From assembly GCA_001931535.1 (NCBI GenBank), contig CP016211.1, forward strand, positions 7,735,703 through 7,799,702: a DNA stretch of 64,000 bases. Reading direction: 5' to 3'. Source of the stretch: Minicystis rosea (lineage in GTDB: Bacteria; Myxococcota_A; Polyangia; Polyangiales; Polyangiaceae). Below, in pieces: positions 43,484-53,300 of this stretch. The notes under the pieces are model-generated. The model saw nothing but the letters and a program-made list of their open reading frames with translations. It was not told the origin of the DNA and did not search any database. Both the position numbers and the translations under genes were made by a program. Numbering within the stretch: the stretch's first letter is position 1; each line of letters begins with the position of its first letter.

Positions 43484-45256
43484 TTACGTCGAGCTCGCCT
43501 CCGCCGTGCGCGCACCGAGCCGCCACCCTTTCGCGCGCTCCTGCTCGCGCCACATGGTCGCGTAGACACCACCCTTGGCGATGAGCGCGTCGTGCGTGCC
43601 CGACTCGGCGACGCGGCCTTTGTCGAGCACGACGATGTTGTGCGCGCGCCGCACGGTGCGCAGGCGATGGGCGATGACGACGACGGTCTTGCTTCGGACG
43701 AGCTCGTCGATCGCCTTCTGGATCTCGGCCTCGGCCGAAGCGTCCACCGAGGCGGTCGCCTCGTCGAGGAGCACGATGGGGGCGTCTTTGAGAATGGCGC
43801 GCGCGATCGAGAGCCGCTGACGTTCGCCACCGGAGAGCGAGCCGCCTCCTTCGCCGAGCACCGTGTCGTAGCCGTTCGGCAACGCCGAGATGAACTCGTG
43901 CGCACGCGCTGCCTTGGCCACCTGCTCGATCGCTTCGCGCGTGGCAGTGGGACGTCCGACGCGGAGATTGTCGAGGATGGTCCCCGAGAAGAGGACGACG
44001 TCTTGAAACACCATCGCGATGTGGTGGTGCAGCTCCTCGAACGGTACGTCGCGGATGTCGACACCGCCGATGCGGATCGCGCCTCGGTCACGCGGGATGT
44101 CCCACAAGCGCGCGATGAGATGAACCAACGTCGACTTGCCCGAGCCCGACGCGCCCACGAGCGCGGTGAGCGAGCGCTCGGGGAACGTCGTCGAGACACC
44201 GTCGAGCACGGCCTCGTCTTCGTAGGCGAAGGACACGGCGTCGACCTCGACGTCGAAGCTCGCGATCGGCGCCGCGGGTGACGTCGGCTCGGTGAGCGGC
44301 TTCTCGGCGAGCAGCCGATCGACGCGGCCGAGCGCGCGCTGTGAGGCGCGCAGCAGCAAGAGCGCGACGCCGAGGTCGGCGACCTGGCGCACGACACCGA
44401 CGGTGACCACGAGGAAGACCAGCAGCACCGAAGGCTGCATCGAGCCGCGCAACGCGAGCGCGCTGCCGGCGAAGGCGACCGCGACGAAGCCGATCTCGAC
44501 GACGAAGCCGAACATCGCGAGCAACGGCGAGGGCAGCACGTCGGCGCGAATGAGCGCATCGCGCAGGCGCTCCATCGCGGTGACCAGCCGCGCGTAGACC
44601 TCGCCGTGTCGGCCGAACGCACGGAGCACGGCGATCCCTTGCACGTACTCGACGACGCGCGCGCTCACGTCGGCCGTCGCCTCGAGCACCGCCTCGATCT
44701 CGCGCACGAAGACCGGCGTCGTCACCGCCAGCACGAGGAGCGCGACGGGCAGCACGGCGAGGATGACGAGCCCGAGGCGCAGGTCGAGGAAGCACAGGCC
44801 GGCGCCGACGAGCATCGGCAGCGCGAAGCTCGACGCGAAAATACCGATGGTGTGCGACCAGACGTCCTCGACCAGCGCGACGTCCGTCGTCAGCACGCCC
44901 GCGAGCTCTCCGCTGCGGTGCTGCGTGAAGAACCCCATCGGCAACCGCCGCAGGTGGTCGGCGGTGCGGATGCGCGCCTGGCCCATGAGCGCGTGCGCGG
45001 CGATGAAGATGTTGGACATCGCCCCGCCCGAGAACGCGAGCCGGAGCAGCACGGAGAGCACGATGCCCAAGGTGATCCACCACGTCAGACGCATGGAGAG
45101 CCGGTGCTCGAGCGCTTCGCGCACGAAGAAGAGGACCAAAGCATAGGGCAGCGCGATCGTGATCGCCTCGGCGAAGGCGAACGAGAGCCCGCGACGAAGG
45201 CGCGCATCGCGGCGTCCAGAGAGCCGCTCGCCGAGCAGGAAGACCTCGCGGAGCAT
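43484..45256 (-). CDS. ABC half-transporter (membrane plus ATPase), second of a pair
   Basis: A 590-residue ABC exporter-type half-transporter. Six transmembrane helices fill residues 20-310; the nucleotide-binding domain follows with Walker A GASGSGKST, the signature LSGGERQR, Walker B IVLLDEATASVD and the H-loop VVIAHRL. The ATG at 45256 follows GGAGG by seven bases and overlaps the preceding gene's stop by one base (TGATG), so it should form a heterodimer with that product. Pairs of this layout under iron control, such as IrtAB, handle siderophores; lipid or peptide export are alternatives. Confidence 0.9.
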   Translation of the reverse strand: MLREVFLLGERLSGRRDARLRRGLSFAFAEAITIALPYALVLFFVREALEHRLSMRLTWWITLGIVLSVLLRLAFSGGAMSNIFIAAHALMGQARIRTADHLRRLPMGFFTQHRSGELAGVLTTDVALVEDVWSHTIGIFASSFALPMLVGAGLCFLDLRLGLVILAVLPVALLVLAVTTPVFVREIEAVLEATADVSARVVEYVQGIAVLRAFGRHGEVYARLVTAMERLRDALIRADVLPSPLLAMFGFVVEIGFVAVAFAGSALALRGSMQPSVLLVFLVVTVGVVRQVADLGVALLLLRASQRALGRVDRLLAEKPLTEPTSPAAPIASFDVEVDAVSFAYEDEAVLDGVSTTFPERSLTALVGASGSGKSTLVHLIARLWDIPRDRGAIRIGGVDIRDVPFEELHHHIAMVFQDVVLFSGTILDNLRVGRPTATREAIEQVAKAARAHEFISALPNGYDTVLGEGGGSLSGGERQRLSIARAILKDAPIVLLDEATASVDASAEAEIQKAIDELVRSKTVVVIAHRLRTVRRAHNIVVLDKGRVAESGTHDALIAKGGVYATMWREQERAKGWRLGARTAEASST

Positions 45257-47067
45257 CAGGCCACCTCCACGGCGACGGCAGCAGGCAGCGCGCCGGACGT
45301 TGCCTCGAGAGACCAGTCGAGCGCTTCGCTGTGGCTCTTCCAGAGCCGCTGATAGAGCGCGGACCGACGGAGCAATTCTGCGTGCGTCCCCTGAGCGCTC
45401 ACGCGGCCACCGTCGAGGACGACGATGTGATCGGCGGTGGCGATGGTCGAGAGCCGATGCGCGACGACCAGCACCGTGCGGCCTTCGCACAGCTCCGAGA
45501 GCGCCTCTTGGATGCGCGCTTCATTCTCGGGATCGGCGAACGCGGTCGCCTCGTCGAGCAGGAGCACGGGTGCGTTCTTGAGGAGCGCGCGCGCGATGGA
45601 CAGCCTCTGCTTTTCGCCGCCCGACAGGCGCGCGCCTCGCTCGCCGAGCATCGTGTCGTACTTCTTCGGCAGCGCTTGGATGAAGTCGTACGCACGCGCG
45701 GCCCGACAAGCAGCGTCGATCTGCTCGTCGGTGGCATCGGGCCGCGCGAGCTGGAGGTTCTCGCGGATGGTTCCGTGGAAGAGGAAGACGTCTTGAAACA
45801 CCATGGAGACGCGCGACAGGAGCGCATCGAGCGGGAGGGTGCGGACGTCGACGCCACCCAAGAGGACCGCGCCGCTCGTCGCCTCCCACAGCCTCGGAAC
45901 GAGGCGCACGAGCGTCGTCTTGCCCGCACCCGATGGGCCGACCAACGCGGTGACCTTGCCCGCCGGCGCCTCGAAGGAGACGTCGTGGAGGACCTCGGGG
46001 GCGCCGTCGTCGTAGCGGAAACCGACGTTGGAGAAGGCGATGCCGTCGTGCGCAGGCTGCGCGGTCGCGGCGCCCGTTTCGAGGTCCGGCGTGGCGAGGA
46101 TCGCTTGGATGCGCGCGTTGCTCCCGCGGATGCGATCGACGTTTCCCCACGCGAACATGAGCCGCATCATCGACATGAGGAGCTGGGGGCCGAGCACCAG
46201 AAAGAGCACCAGCGCTTCGAGGGAGAGTGTTCCGCGCGTGTAGAGCCAGCCGCCGACCGGCACGAGCACGACGAGGCTCGAGCCGATGAGCGCCCCGAAC
46301 GCGCCGTAGCCGCGGCCGTTGGTGCGCATGAACCCCTCCATCCAGGCGAGGCCTTCTTCGATCGAGCGCGCGAGATCGCCGAAGCGCGGAGCCGAGAGGC
46401 CGAAGGTCTTGATGACGTGGATGCCTCGCAGATACTCGAGCAGCGACGTGTTCATCCGTCCCTGGATGTCGTTCCACCGCTGGTGCGCCTTGCCGACGTC
46501 GCGCATGGCGATCGCCATGGTGAGGATGGCGATCGGCGCCATCACCAAGCTCGCGAGCGCCATGCGCCAGTCGACCCACAGGAGGGCGACGGCGGTCGAG
46601 AGCGGCACGACGAACGCGGCAACCGCGTCCGGGAAGTGATGCGCCATGAATCCCTCGATGGAGCCCACGTCGTCCATCAACGTCTTCTTGAGCTCGCCGG
46701 TGCCGCGACGACCGAAGAACGAGAGTGGGACGGCCCCGAGCTTTCTCGCCAGCCGCAGGCGCAGGTCGTGCAGAACGCGGAACGCGGCGACGTGTGCCAG
46801 CACGTTCGCGACGGCGACGAAGACGTAGCGCACGACGAGCGCCCCTGCGGCGACGAGGGCGAGCGACGACACTGCTTCGAGGTCGGGCGGTGTCGCGTAG
46901 ATCGCGGTCGCCATGCGCGCCACGACGAAGAACGGCACGAGCGCGAGCGCTGCCGCCAGCGTCGACGAGAGCGCCGCGGCAGCGACCAAGCTCGCTTGGA
47001 GCCGCAGCAACGCGCCGAGCCCATCGAGGGCAGGCGCGTCGGCGTGCGCGACGTCTCCGGCGCTCAC
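45256..47067 (-). CDS. ABC half-transporter, first of a pair
   Basis: A 603-residue half-transporter with six membrane helices (residues 25-320) and an ATPase domain with Walker A GPSGAGKTT, signature LSGGEKQR, Walker B VLLLDEATAFADPE and H-loop VVAHRL. The D-loop reads FADPEN, and the catalytic Glu after Walker B is intact, so both sites of the presumed heterodimer look competent. It starts at GTG 47067 after GGAGG. It lies downstream of an AraC regulator and, further up, a Fur-box promoter, which suggests import or export of an iron-related compound. Whether the permeases face in or out cannot be told from sequence. Confidence 0.9.
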   Translation of the reverse strand: MSAGDVAHADAPALDGLGALLRLQASLVAAAALSSTLAAALALVPFFVVARMATAIYATPPDLEAVSSLALVAAGALVVRYVFVAVANVLAHVAAFRVLHDLRLRLARKLGAVPLSFFGRRGTGELKKTLMDDVGSIEGFMAHHFPDAVAAFVVPLSTAVALLWVDWRMALASLVMAPIAILTMAIAMRDVGKAHQRWNDIQGRMNTSLLEYLRGIHVIKTFGLSAPRFGDLARSIEEGLAWMEGFMRTNGRGYGAFGALIGSSLVVLVPVGGWLYTRGTLSLEALVLFLVLGPQLLMSMMRLMFAWGNVDRIRGSNARIQAILATPDLETGAATAQPAHDGIAFSNVGFRYDDGAPEVLHDVSFEAPAGKVTALVGPSGAGKTTLVRLVPRLWEATSGAVLLGGVDVRTLPLDALLSRVSMVFQDVFLFHGTIRENLQLARPDATDEQIDAACRAARAYDFIQALPKKYDTMLGERGARLSGGEKQRLSIARALLKNAPVLLLDEATAFADPENEARIQEALSELCEGRTVLVVAHRLSTIATADHIVVLDGGRVSAQGTHAELLRRSALYQRLWKSHSEALDWSLEATSGALPAAVAVEVA

Positions 47068-47209
47068 GAGGACCTCCGCGCCATGCGGAGGACGATGCGC
47101 ATCACATGTGTGCTTCGGACGAGACGCATCGTTCTCGTCGAGGTCGAGCGTTCATACGGGTTCATCCCGTACAAGAAACGTCGGCGCGCGCCTTTCGTAT
47201 TGGATCTTT

Positions 47210-48022
47210 TTACCCGCGGACCGAAACGTGGCCGGTCCCGGCGACGCGCGCCGCCAAGTATTCACGCGGGCTCGACCCCGCAAGCGCACGAAACTCGCGG
47301 AGGAAGTGTGCCTGATCGAAATAGCCATGCTCGGCGGCCACGGCGGCGCCGCGCAACGCTCCCCGCTCCACCTCGCGCAACGCTGCGCGAAAACGCCGGA
47401 CCCGCCAATATGCTTTGGGGCTCAACCCGACCTCGTCGCGAAAGAGCGAGAGGAGGCGCTTCGGCGAAAGCCCGGTGCGCTGATTGACCTCCGCGACCGA
47501 AGGCAGGTCGGGCTCCTCGAAGGCGGCCAACGCGGCATGAAGAACGGCACGGAGATCCGACGGACGACGCATGCGTTCGAGGACGATCTCCTCCAATCGT
47601 TGGACACGCACGAGAGAAGTGGGCGCCTCGCTCAATCGCTCGTGAAGCACGCGCGCCGAAGCCCCCCACAGCGCCTCGAGCGGCACCGCTCGGTCCGCCA
47701 GCGCATCGGCAGGGACATCGAAGAATGGACGCGCGCCACCGGGCTTGAAATGAATGCCGACGGTCGGCCCGAGCGCCGTGCCGATGACGAGCGGGCTGCT
47801 CCTCGCACCACACAGGACCGCGCCGGAAAACTCGGCTGCATCGGCGGCGTCCTCGACATCGTAGACGCGCATCGGGCTGTCCCCCAGATGCACCACGAGA
47901 GCCGCGGAGCTCGTCGGCAACACGCGCTCACGCGGCGTCGAGCTGACGTGGCGATCCGAGAACCAGAAGAAGTCGACGAGCTCATCGAGAGGCGCTCTCG
48001 GTCGGTAGTAGGCATGGCTCAT
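47210..48022 (-). CDS. AraC-family transcriptional regulator
   Basis: A 270-residue regulator. The N-terminal 130 residues (YYRPRAPLDELVDFFWFSD ... GVHFKPGGARPFF-like) fit the sensor domain often annotated DUF6597; the C-terminal 100 residues are two helix-turn-helix motifs of the AraC type, with EVNQRTGLSPKRLLSLFRDEVGLSPKAYWRVRRF and the second helix pair ending FDQAHFLREFRALAGSSPREYL. The ATG at 48022 is preferred; a GTG at 48076 would add 18 residues. Placed between the DUF2325 gene and the transporter pair on the same strand, it probably controls the transporters in response to their substrate, as siderophore AraC regulators do. Confidence 0.85.
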   Translation of the reverse strand: MSHAYYRPRAPLDELVDFFWFSDRHVSSTPRERVLPTSSAALVVHLGDSPMRVYDVEDAADAAEFSGAVLCGARSSPLVIGTALGPTVGIHFKPGGARPFFDVPADALADRAVPLEALWGASARVLHERLSEAPTSLVRVQRLEEIVLERMRRPSDLRAVLHAALAAFEEPDLPSVAEVNQRTGLSPKRLLSLFRDEVGLSPKAYWRVRRFRAALREVERGALRGAAVAAEHGYFDQAHFLREFRALAGSSPREYLAARVAGTGHVSVRG

Positions 48023-48161
48023 ACGGGGCGCTCGCAGCTCTGGCAGATACCCAATGGCACGCGACTGTCGTTCCACCCGTGATGCGATGAACGGGCCTTG
48101 GAGAGACGCACTTTGCCGCTGCCGGGATCGTCCAACGACATCATCGGCCTCGCGTGCGACA

Positions 48162-49508
48162 TCACGACTTCACACCGATGGTCGGCACGACGTTCGAGGG
48201 CGATGGGGGACAGGCAATCGCCTGGATGCATCGCGCGAACGACGACAGGCCCGAGCTTCGAAGGACGATGAACGGCTTCGCGAGGTGCTTGCACGCCCTC
48301 TTCACCTTCAGCGTCGCGGCGTGGCTCACACAGTCGATGGGGCAGATGACGGCATCCACCGTGCTCATCGCCCGTGTCACCGCGTCGAGTGACTCCTCGA
48401 GCCCACCGTCGTGGTGCAAGAGCTCACCGCCTCGCCGTTCCACGAGCGCGCGGTAGTGTTGGACGAGATTGCTGCGACCGCCCACGCACAGGATTCGCTT
48501 CCCACACAAGCCATCGAGATCTTCTTCTTCGCCGTCCTGCCCTTGGGCGAAGGGGCAAAGCATGCTTCTCGTCAGCTCGGCTTCGAGCGCAGCGTTCTCC
48601 TCGGACAGCTCGCGCACTTGCTCGGCGGCGGACGCACCGGCGCCGCGCGCGTTCTCGAGCAGTGTCTGCGTTTCGAACAGCCGTGACTCCGCGGCGGAGG
48701 CTCGGGCCTCGGCATGCACGAGGCGCCGTTCGAGCGCCTCGATCCGTGTCTCGAGCTCGCTCGCGTGCGTGGTGGACTCGAGCGCGGCGATTCGATCACG
48801 AGCGATCGTCAAACGCCGTACCGAGCGGTCCAGCTCGCTGCGTTGCGACGCGAGATCGTCCTCGAATCGCTTGCGATCTTTCAACACGGCGCGGTGGTCG
48901 TGCTTGAGCTGCGCGAGCTTGCCGTCGAGCGCGGCACAGGTGACCTCGAGATCGTGGACTCTGCACAGGTCGGATCGGCGCGATGCCCCCATGAGATGGG
49001 ACAGCATGTGGATCTCGCCGAACAGCCTCCATTGAAGATCGCTGGAGCACAGCGGGTGGCTCATCGCCCCCCAATAGGCGGAAGCGATTTGACCGCCGGC
49101 GGCCACCTCCTTCCAGCGCACCTCGATCTCTTCCTCGGTGCGAGCGCGGCGAATCACCCGAGCCGCGCTGCCGTGGCGCTTCTCGAGCTCCTTGTCGACG
49201 AGCTTCGAGAGGTGGTTCGCGGATGCCGCGTAATCGACGAACCAGGAGTGAACTTGATAGGCCGACGCCGATGGGTTGAGCTGCCAGCGTGCCTTTCGCG
49301 CGATGACGTGGAGATCGCCGAGGGACAGGCACGTGCCGAGGATCGAGCAGTGCATCCCCGGCGCGATCTGCCAGAGGCGGCGACGCGAAGGGGTGCCACC
49401 TTCGGTGTCATTGGACGTCGCCGGCACGTTTGCTTCTTCGTCGAGCGAGCACCGCACGCGGTTTGCCCGGGGCGCGATGAGCACGGAGAGGAGATCGCTT
49501 TTCGTCAT
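48162..49508 (-). CDS. DUF2325 protein with coiled coil
   Basis: A 448-residue protein. Residues 1-180 contain Trp/His/Cys-rich segments (RRRLWQIAPGMHCSILGTCLSL, WGAMSHPLCSSDLQWRLFGEIHMLSHLMG) that look able to bind metal or heme. Residues 190-320 form a long coiled coil (heptads through LAQLKHDHRAVLKDRKRFEDDL). The last 100 residues (GKRILCVGGRSNLVQHYRALVE ... AVICPIDCVSHAATLKVKRACK) are the DUF2325 domain, a Rossmann-like fold of unknown function. GAGG six bases before the ATG supports the start. Its placement after a Fur-box promoter suggests a role in iron or heme handling. Confidence 0.85.
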   Translation of the reverse strand: MTKSDLLSVLIAPRANRVRCSLDEEANVPATSNDTEGGTPSRRRLWQIAPGMHCSILGTCLSLGDLHVIARKARWQLNPSASAYQVHSWFVDYAASANHLSKLVDKELEKRHGSAARVIRRARTEEEIEVRWKEVAAGGQIASAYWGAMSHPLCSSDLQWRLFGEIHMLSHLMGASRRSDLCRVHDLEVTCAALDGKLAQLKHDHRAVLKDRKRFEDDLASQRSELDRSVRRLTIARDRIAALESTTHASELETRIEALERRLVHAEARASAAESRLFETQTLLENARGAGASAAEQVRELSEENAALEAELTRSMLCPFAQGQDGEEEDLDGLCGKRILCVGGRSNLVQHYRALVERRGGELLHHDGGLEESLDAVTRAMSTVDAVICPIDCVSHAATLKVKRACKHLAKPFIVLRSSGLSSFARCIQAIACPPSPSNVVPTIGVKS

Positions 49509-49529
49509 CGGATCCTCATCTGCGGGCGC

Positions 49530-49810
49530 TCATCGGTTCAAGAGCTCCTCCCACAGTTCGTCGGCCAGATGCCGGTCGAGCTCGAAGGCGACGTTCGCCT
49601 CCGCGACGAGCTCGAGGCTCTCCTTTCGTCGCGTGGAAAGGCGTCGGCCATGAATCGGACGTAGGCATGCACGACGAGGAGCGACGGAGTCTCGTCCACG
49701 ACCCTTTGGACACGCTCGAAGTACGCGGAGCTCTGCGTCCCTGCGAATCGAGGTGAAGGTGGTGAACGGCGCGAGCACCATGCATCGCGCGACTCCATGT
49801 GCCGAGGCAT
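49530..49810 (-). pseudogene. Remnant of a heme oxygenase gene
   Basis: One minus-strand frame contains SAYFERVQRVVDETPSLLVVHAYVRFMADAF, which matches the central helices of HmuO/HO-type heme oxygenases (AY..R......P.LL.AHAY.RYLGD). A second frame, one base out, continues KESLELVAEANVAFELDRHLADELWEEL, matching the family's C-terminal helix (EA..AF.LN..LFEEL). The N-terminal part with the heme-ligand His and about 50 residues between the two blocks are missing, and a frameshift lies near 49625. Intact enzymes break heme to biliverdin, iron and CO. Its location in a Fur-box locus fits. I am fairly sure it is broken; the family call rests on motif memory. Confidence 0.5.
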
Positions 49811-49825
49811 GATGAAGACGCGCGC

Positions 49826-50059
49826 TCACGACGGTCGCTCCGGCGCGCGTGTGCGCGGGATTCCTGCCCTCGGTTGCACGGCCGCGATGCGCGACAAGGC
49901 CTCGCCGAGCGTCTCCCAAATGGAGGCCACGACTTCGGTCTGAAGACGAATCGTGAGCGCGCCGAGCGTGATGTGGAGAACGCCGCACCCGCACTCCTCC
50001 ACCGAACAGAAGGAGCCCTGAGCAACGAGTCGGCGGGCGGGCTTGCAGTCGTCGCTCAT
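49826..50059 (-). CDS. Small cysteine-rich protein of Fur-box operon
   Basis: A 77-residue protein. The ATG at 50059 has AAGGG eight bases upstream and lies 22 bases from a Fur-box-like palindrome. The compact motif C18-SVEE-C23-G-C25-GVLH29 followed by ITLGALTIRLQTEV suggests a small metal-binding beta domain. No named family is recognised. The C-terminal 15 residues (GIPRTRAPERPS) look unstructured. As first gene after an iron-responsive promoter, in front of a heme-oxygenase remnant and a DUF2325 gene, a role in iron or heme trafficking is likely but unproven. Confidence 0.7.
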   Translation of the reverse strand: MSDDCKPARRLVAQGSFCSVEECGCGVLHITLGALTIRLQTEVVASIWETLGEALSRIAAVQPRAGIPRTRAPERPS

Positions 50060-50080
50060 GTCGCGTTGCCCTTGTTGATA

Positions 50081-50097
50081 TTGAAAACCATTTTCAA
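50081..50097 (-). promoter_or_regulatory. Fur-box-like operator
   Basis: TTGAAAA-CCA-TTTTCAA, a perfect palindrome with 7-bp arms. The inner 15 bases TGAAAACCATTTTCA fit the 7-1-7 Fur consensus TGATAATGATTATCA at eleven or so positions. In this GC-rich DNA such an AT-rich palindrome stands out strongly. It sits 22 bases before the ATG of the 77-residue protein and so should block transcription when iron is ample. Confidence 0.7.
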
Positions 50098-50357
50098 CAC
50101 AAAGTATGAGAAGTAACCCGCATGGATGTCAAGACCAATGTTCTCCTCGCGATCAAACGCTGGATACGTGCGCGATTGCCGTGCTCGCAGAGCGAGCTGC
50201 TCGGGTCGTGCGCATGTCACGAACGCACGTTCGTCGAGCGCTGCGACTTCGCGACGAGCCTGCTCACGTCGTGCCCGACGCGCGGAGTTGCACCGAGCAT
50301 CAACCGCCGGTGCAGGTCCGAGATCGAGGGATCACGGGCGCGATCAACGCAGCATCT

Positions 50358-53300
50358 TCAACGCGCCGACGGCTCGGGGATCAAGCCGGCGTTGAACACG
50401 GGCGACTCGCGCGCCACGAGGTCGGCGAGATCGCGCTCGGCGCGTGCGAGCAACGGGCTGTGGACGGCGGCGTAACATTCGCGACGGAGACTGAGGATCT
50501 CGCGACGGAAGGGCATGTGAGGCTCGAGCGCGGCCAGCGCGTCCACGCACAGACCGCGGAAATCCAAGCGGGCGGCGAGCTTCACGCGCGCTTCGCGGCG
50601 CTCGTCCTCCAGCATCGAGGCTGCGAAAGGTTGTTCGAGGGCGGCGTAGGCGCGGCGGCCGAGCGCGGGATCGCGGCCGAGATCGAGGCTGACCTCGGTG
50701 ACCACGCGGCGCATGACGTCGAGCTTGGCCCACGGATCGGTACGGTAACCGCGGAGCGCCGCTTCGAGCGCGGCGGCCGCGTCCGCGGTGCGGCCCTGTC
50801 GGAAACGCAGGCGGGCGAGGAGCGCGTCGGCCTCGGTCGGCTCGTGCTCGCGGAGGCGATCGAGGAGGGGCACGGCCTCGTCGGAGCCGGTTTCGGCCAG
50901 CGATTCGGCGACGATCTCGAGCTCGAACGATCCCGAAGGCGGGGGCCGCCCGCGAAAGGCAGCAAGGACTGACGCGAAATCGCGGGAGGCATAGGCGGTG
51001 TATGCCTCGACGCGTTTCACGAGAGCGGGTGAGCCCGTGGTGGCGCGCGGCGGGCGCGCGACGATCACGTCGAAGGCGCGGCGCTCCGCTTCGACGCGTT
51101 CCCAGTCGACGGGGCCGCGGACGGCCGGGCGATCCTCGCGGCGCGTGTGGGCGACGGACCAGAGATCGAGGTCGGTGAAGCCGGTATCGCGGCCCACGTT
51201 GCGGGCAAAGCCGAACTCGAGGAGGTTGCGATCATCGGTGTTGAGGGCGCGCCCTTCCTGATTGGCAATCGCGCGCGCGAGGCCGGGAGCTGCGAGGTAA
51301 TGCGCGAAGACGCCCTCCAGATCGGAGACGCGCCAGGCCTTCTCCAAAGCGCTCTTGAAGGGCTCTTCGGCGATGCGGGCGCGGAGACGTTCCGCGTCGT
51401 GCACGCGCGGCTCGTGCGAGGCCATGAGCACGAGATCGCCGGCCTCGGTGACCCAGATCTCGACGGAGGGAAACACCGACGCCAGCGTGGCGATGGCGGT
51501 GCGGACCGTCTGGCCATCGACCTCGTAGGCTTGGAGCCATTGCAAGAAGACGCCGCCGGGCGCGATGCGCTCCGCGGCGGCGACGTAGAACTCTCGGGTG
51601 AAGAGGCTGGCGATGCCGGCGCGATAGGGATTCGACGGCTCGGAGAAGACGACATCGTAACGCTGGCGCGAAGTGAGGAGGACTTCGCGGGCGTCGCCGA
51701 TGGTGACGTGCACGCGCGGGTTGTCGAGGACGCGTTGGTTGACGGCTGCCGCGTCGCGCGCGACGCGCAGGATGGCAGGCTCCAGCTCGACGACATCGAC
51801 CCGCTCGATCGAAGGGACGGCGCCGAGCCAGCCTGCGGTGCTGCCGGTGCCGAGACCGATCACGAGGACGCGCCGCGCATCCGGGACGACGAGCGCGCCC
51901 AAAAGGCCGCTCATGATCTGCGTGCCTCCGTCGACGACCGCATGCCCATCGACCTTGCCGTTGACCACGAAGGCCACGCCTTCCCCCGCGGAGACGGCCA
52001 CGCTGCTCTCCACGCCGTCGGCCTCCCAATGAATGGTGCGGCGCTGGTTGCGATTCCACTCCTCGACTTCGTTGGGAGCGCTGCTGCGCAACGCGAGAGA
52101 CGCGCGGCCCGCACCGATTCCAGCGTGTCGCCACACCGCCGTCGGCCCGGCGGTGCGGAGGAGGAGAACGGCGACGATGGCTGCGGCGATCGAGGATCCG
52201 AGCCGAATGGCAGCTCCGCGCGAAGTCGAGAGCTCGCTTCGATGCGCGAGCCATGCGGCCACGACGCCGAGCACGCCGAGGAGGATGACGACGCCGCGCC
52301 ACACGCCCGGCGCAGTGAAGATGGGCAAGAGGCCAAAGCCACCGGCGAGCGATCCCACGATGGCGCCCACCGTGTTCCATGCATAGGCGAGCCCGACGTG
52401 CGCGCCGACACCGCGTGATCCCCGGCCGAGCAAGGCGATGAGGAGCGGAAACTGCACGCCCGAGACGAAGGCCGCGGGGAGCACGACGATGGCAGCGATG
52501 AGCGACCATCCGAAGACGAGGCTGCCGAAACCGAGGGCGCCGAGATCGCGCACCGCGAGGGCACCGAGGGCGAGGCGATCACCGAGCGCGAAGGGGACTG
52601 CGAGGCACAGCGCTTCGAGCGCGCACGTGAGCGCGAGGCCGGCGAGCGTGGCCGGGCGCCGCTCCATCCACACGCCATACGCGGCGCCACCGAGGCCCAC
52701 ACCGAGCAACGCGAGCACGAGGATGAGACCGAAGGTGTAGGAAGAGCCGCCCAGGATCGGCGCGAGCATCCGGTACCACACGAGCTCCATGAGCAGGAAC
52801 GCGAAGCCGACGATGGCCGAGGCCGCGAGCACGAAGCGCGGCGGCACCGCGGATTCTTCGGGAGAGGCGCCGCTCGCTTCGAGGCGCGGAGCAGCGGCCG
52901 CCATGCCATCGTCCGTCGCGCGGTGTGTGACGACGAGCGCGATCGCGCCGACGAGCGCGTTGAGGACGCACGCGATCCACAGCATGCGATCGGCGCCGAA
53001 CACCTCGAGCAGCACGAAGGTGGAGGCGGCCGCGCCGGTGACGGCGCCGAGCGTGTTGGCGCCGTAAAGCAGCGCCAGGTTGCGACGGCCGGCGTCGTCC
53101 TCCGACTCGACCGCTTTGGCCGCCGCGGGGAGCGTGCCGCCCATGAGCAACGTCGGTGGCAACAGCACCAGCGCGGCCAACACGAGCCGCACCACCGTGC
53201 CGAGGCCGAGCCCCATCACCACGCTGCCGCCGAGGCGTCCATAAAGCCAGCGCACCACGCCCACGAGCGGCGGTGTGATGGCCGCGAACAACGAGACGCC

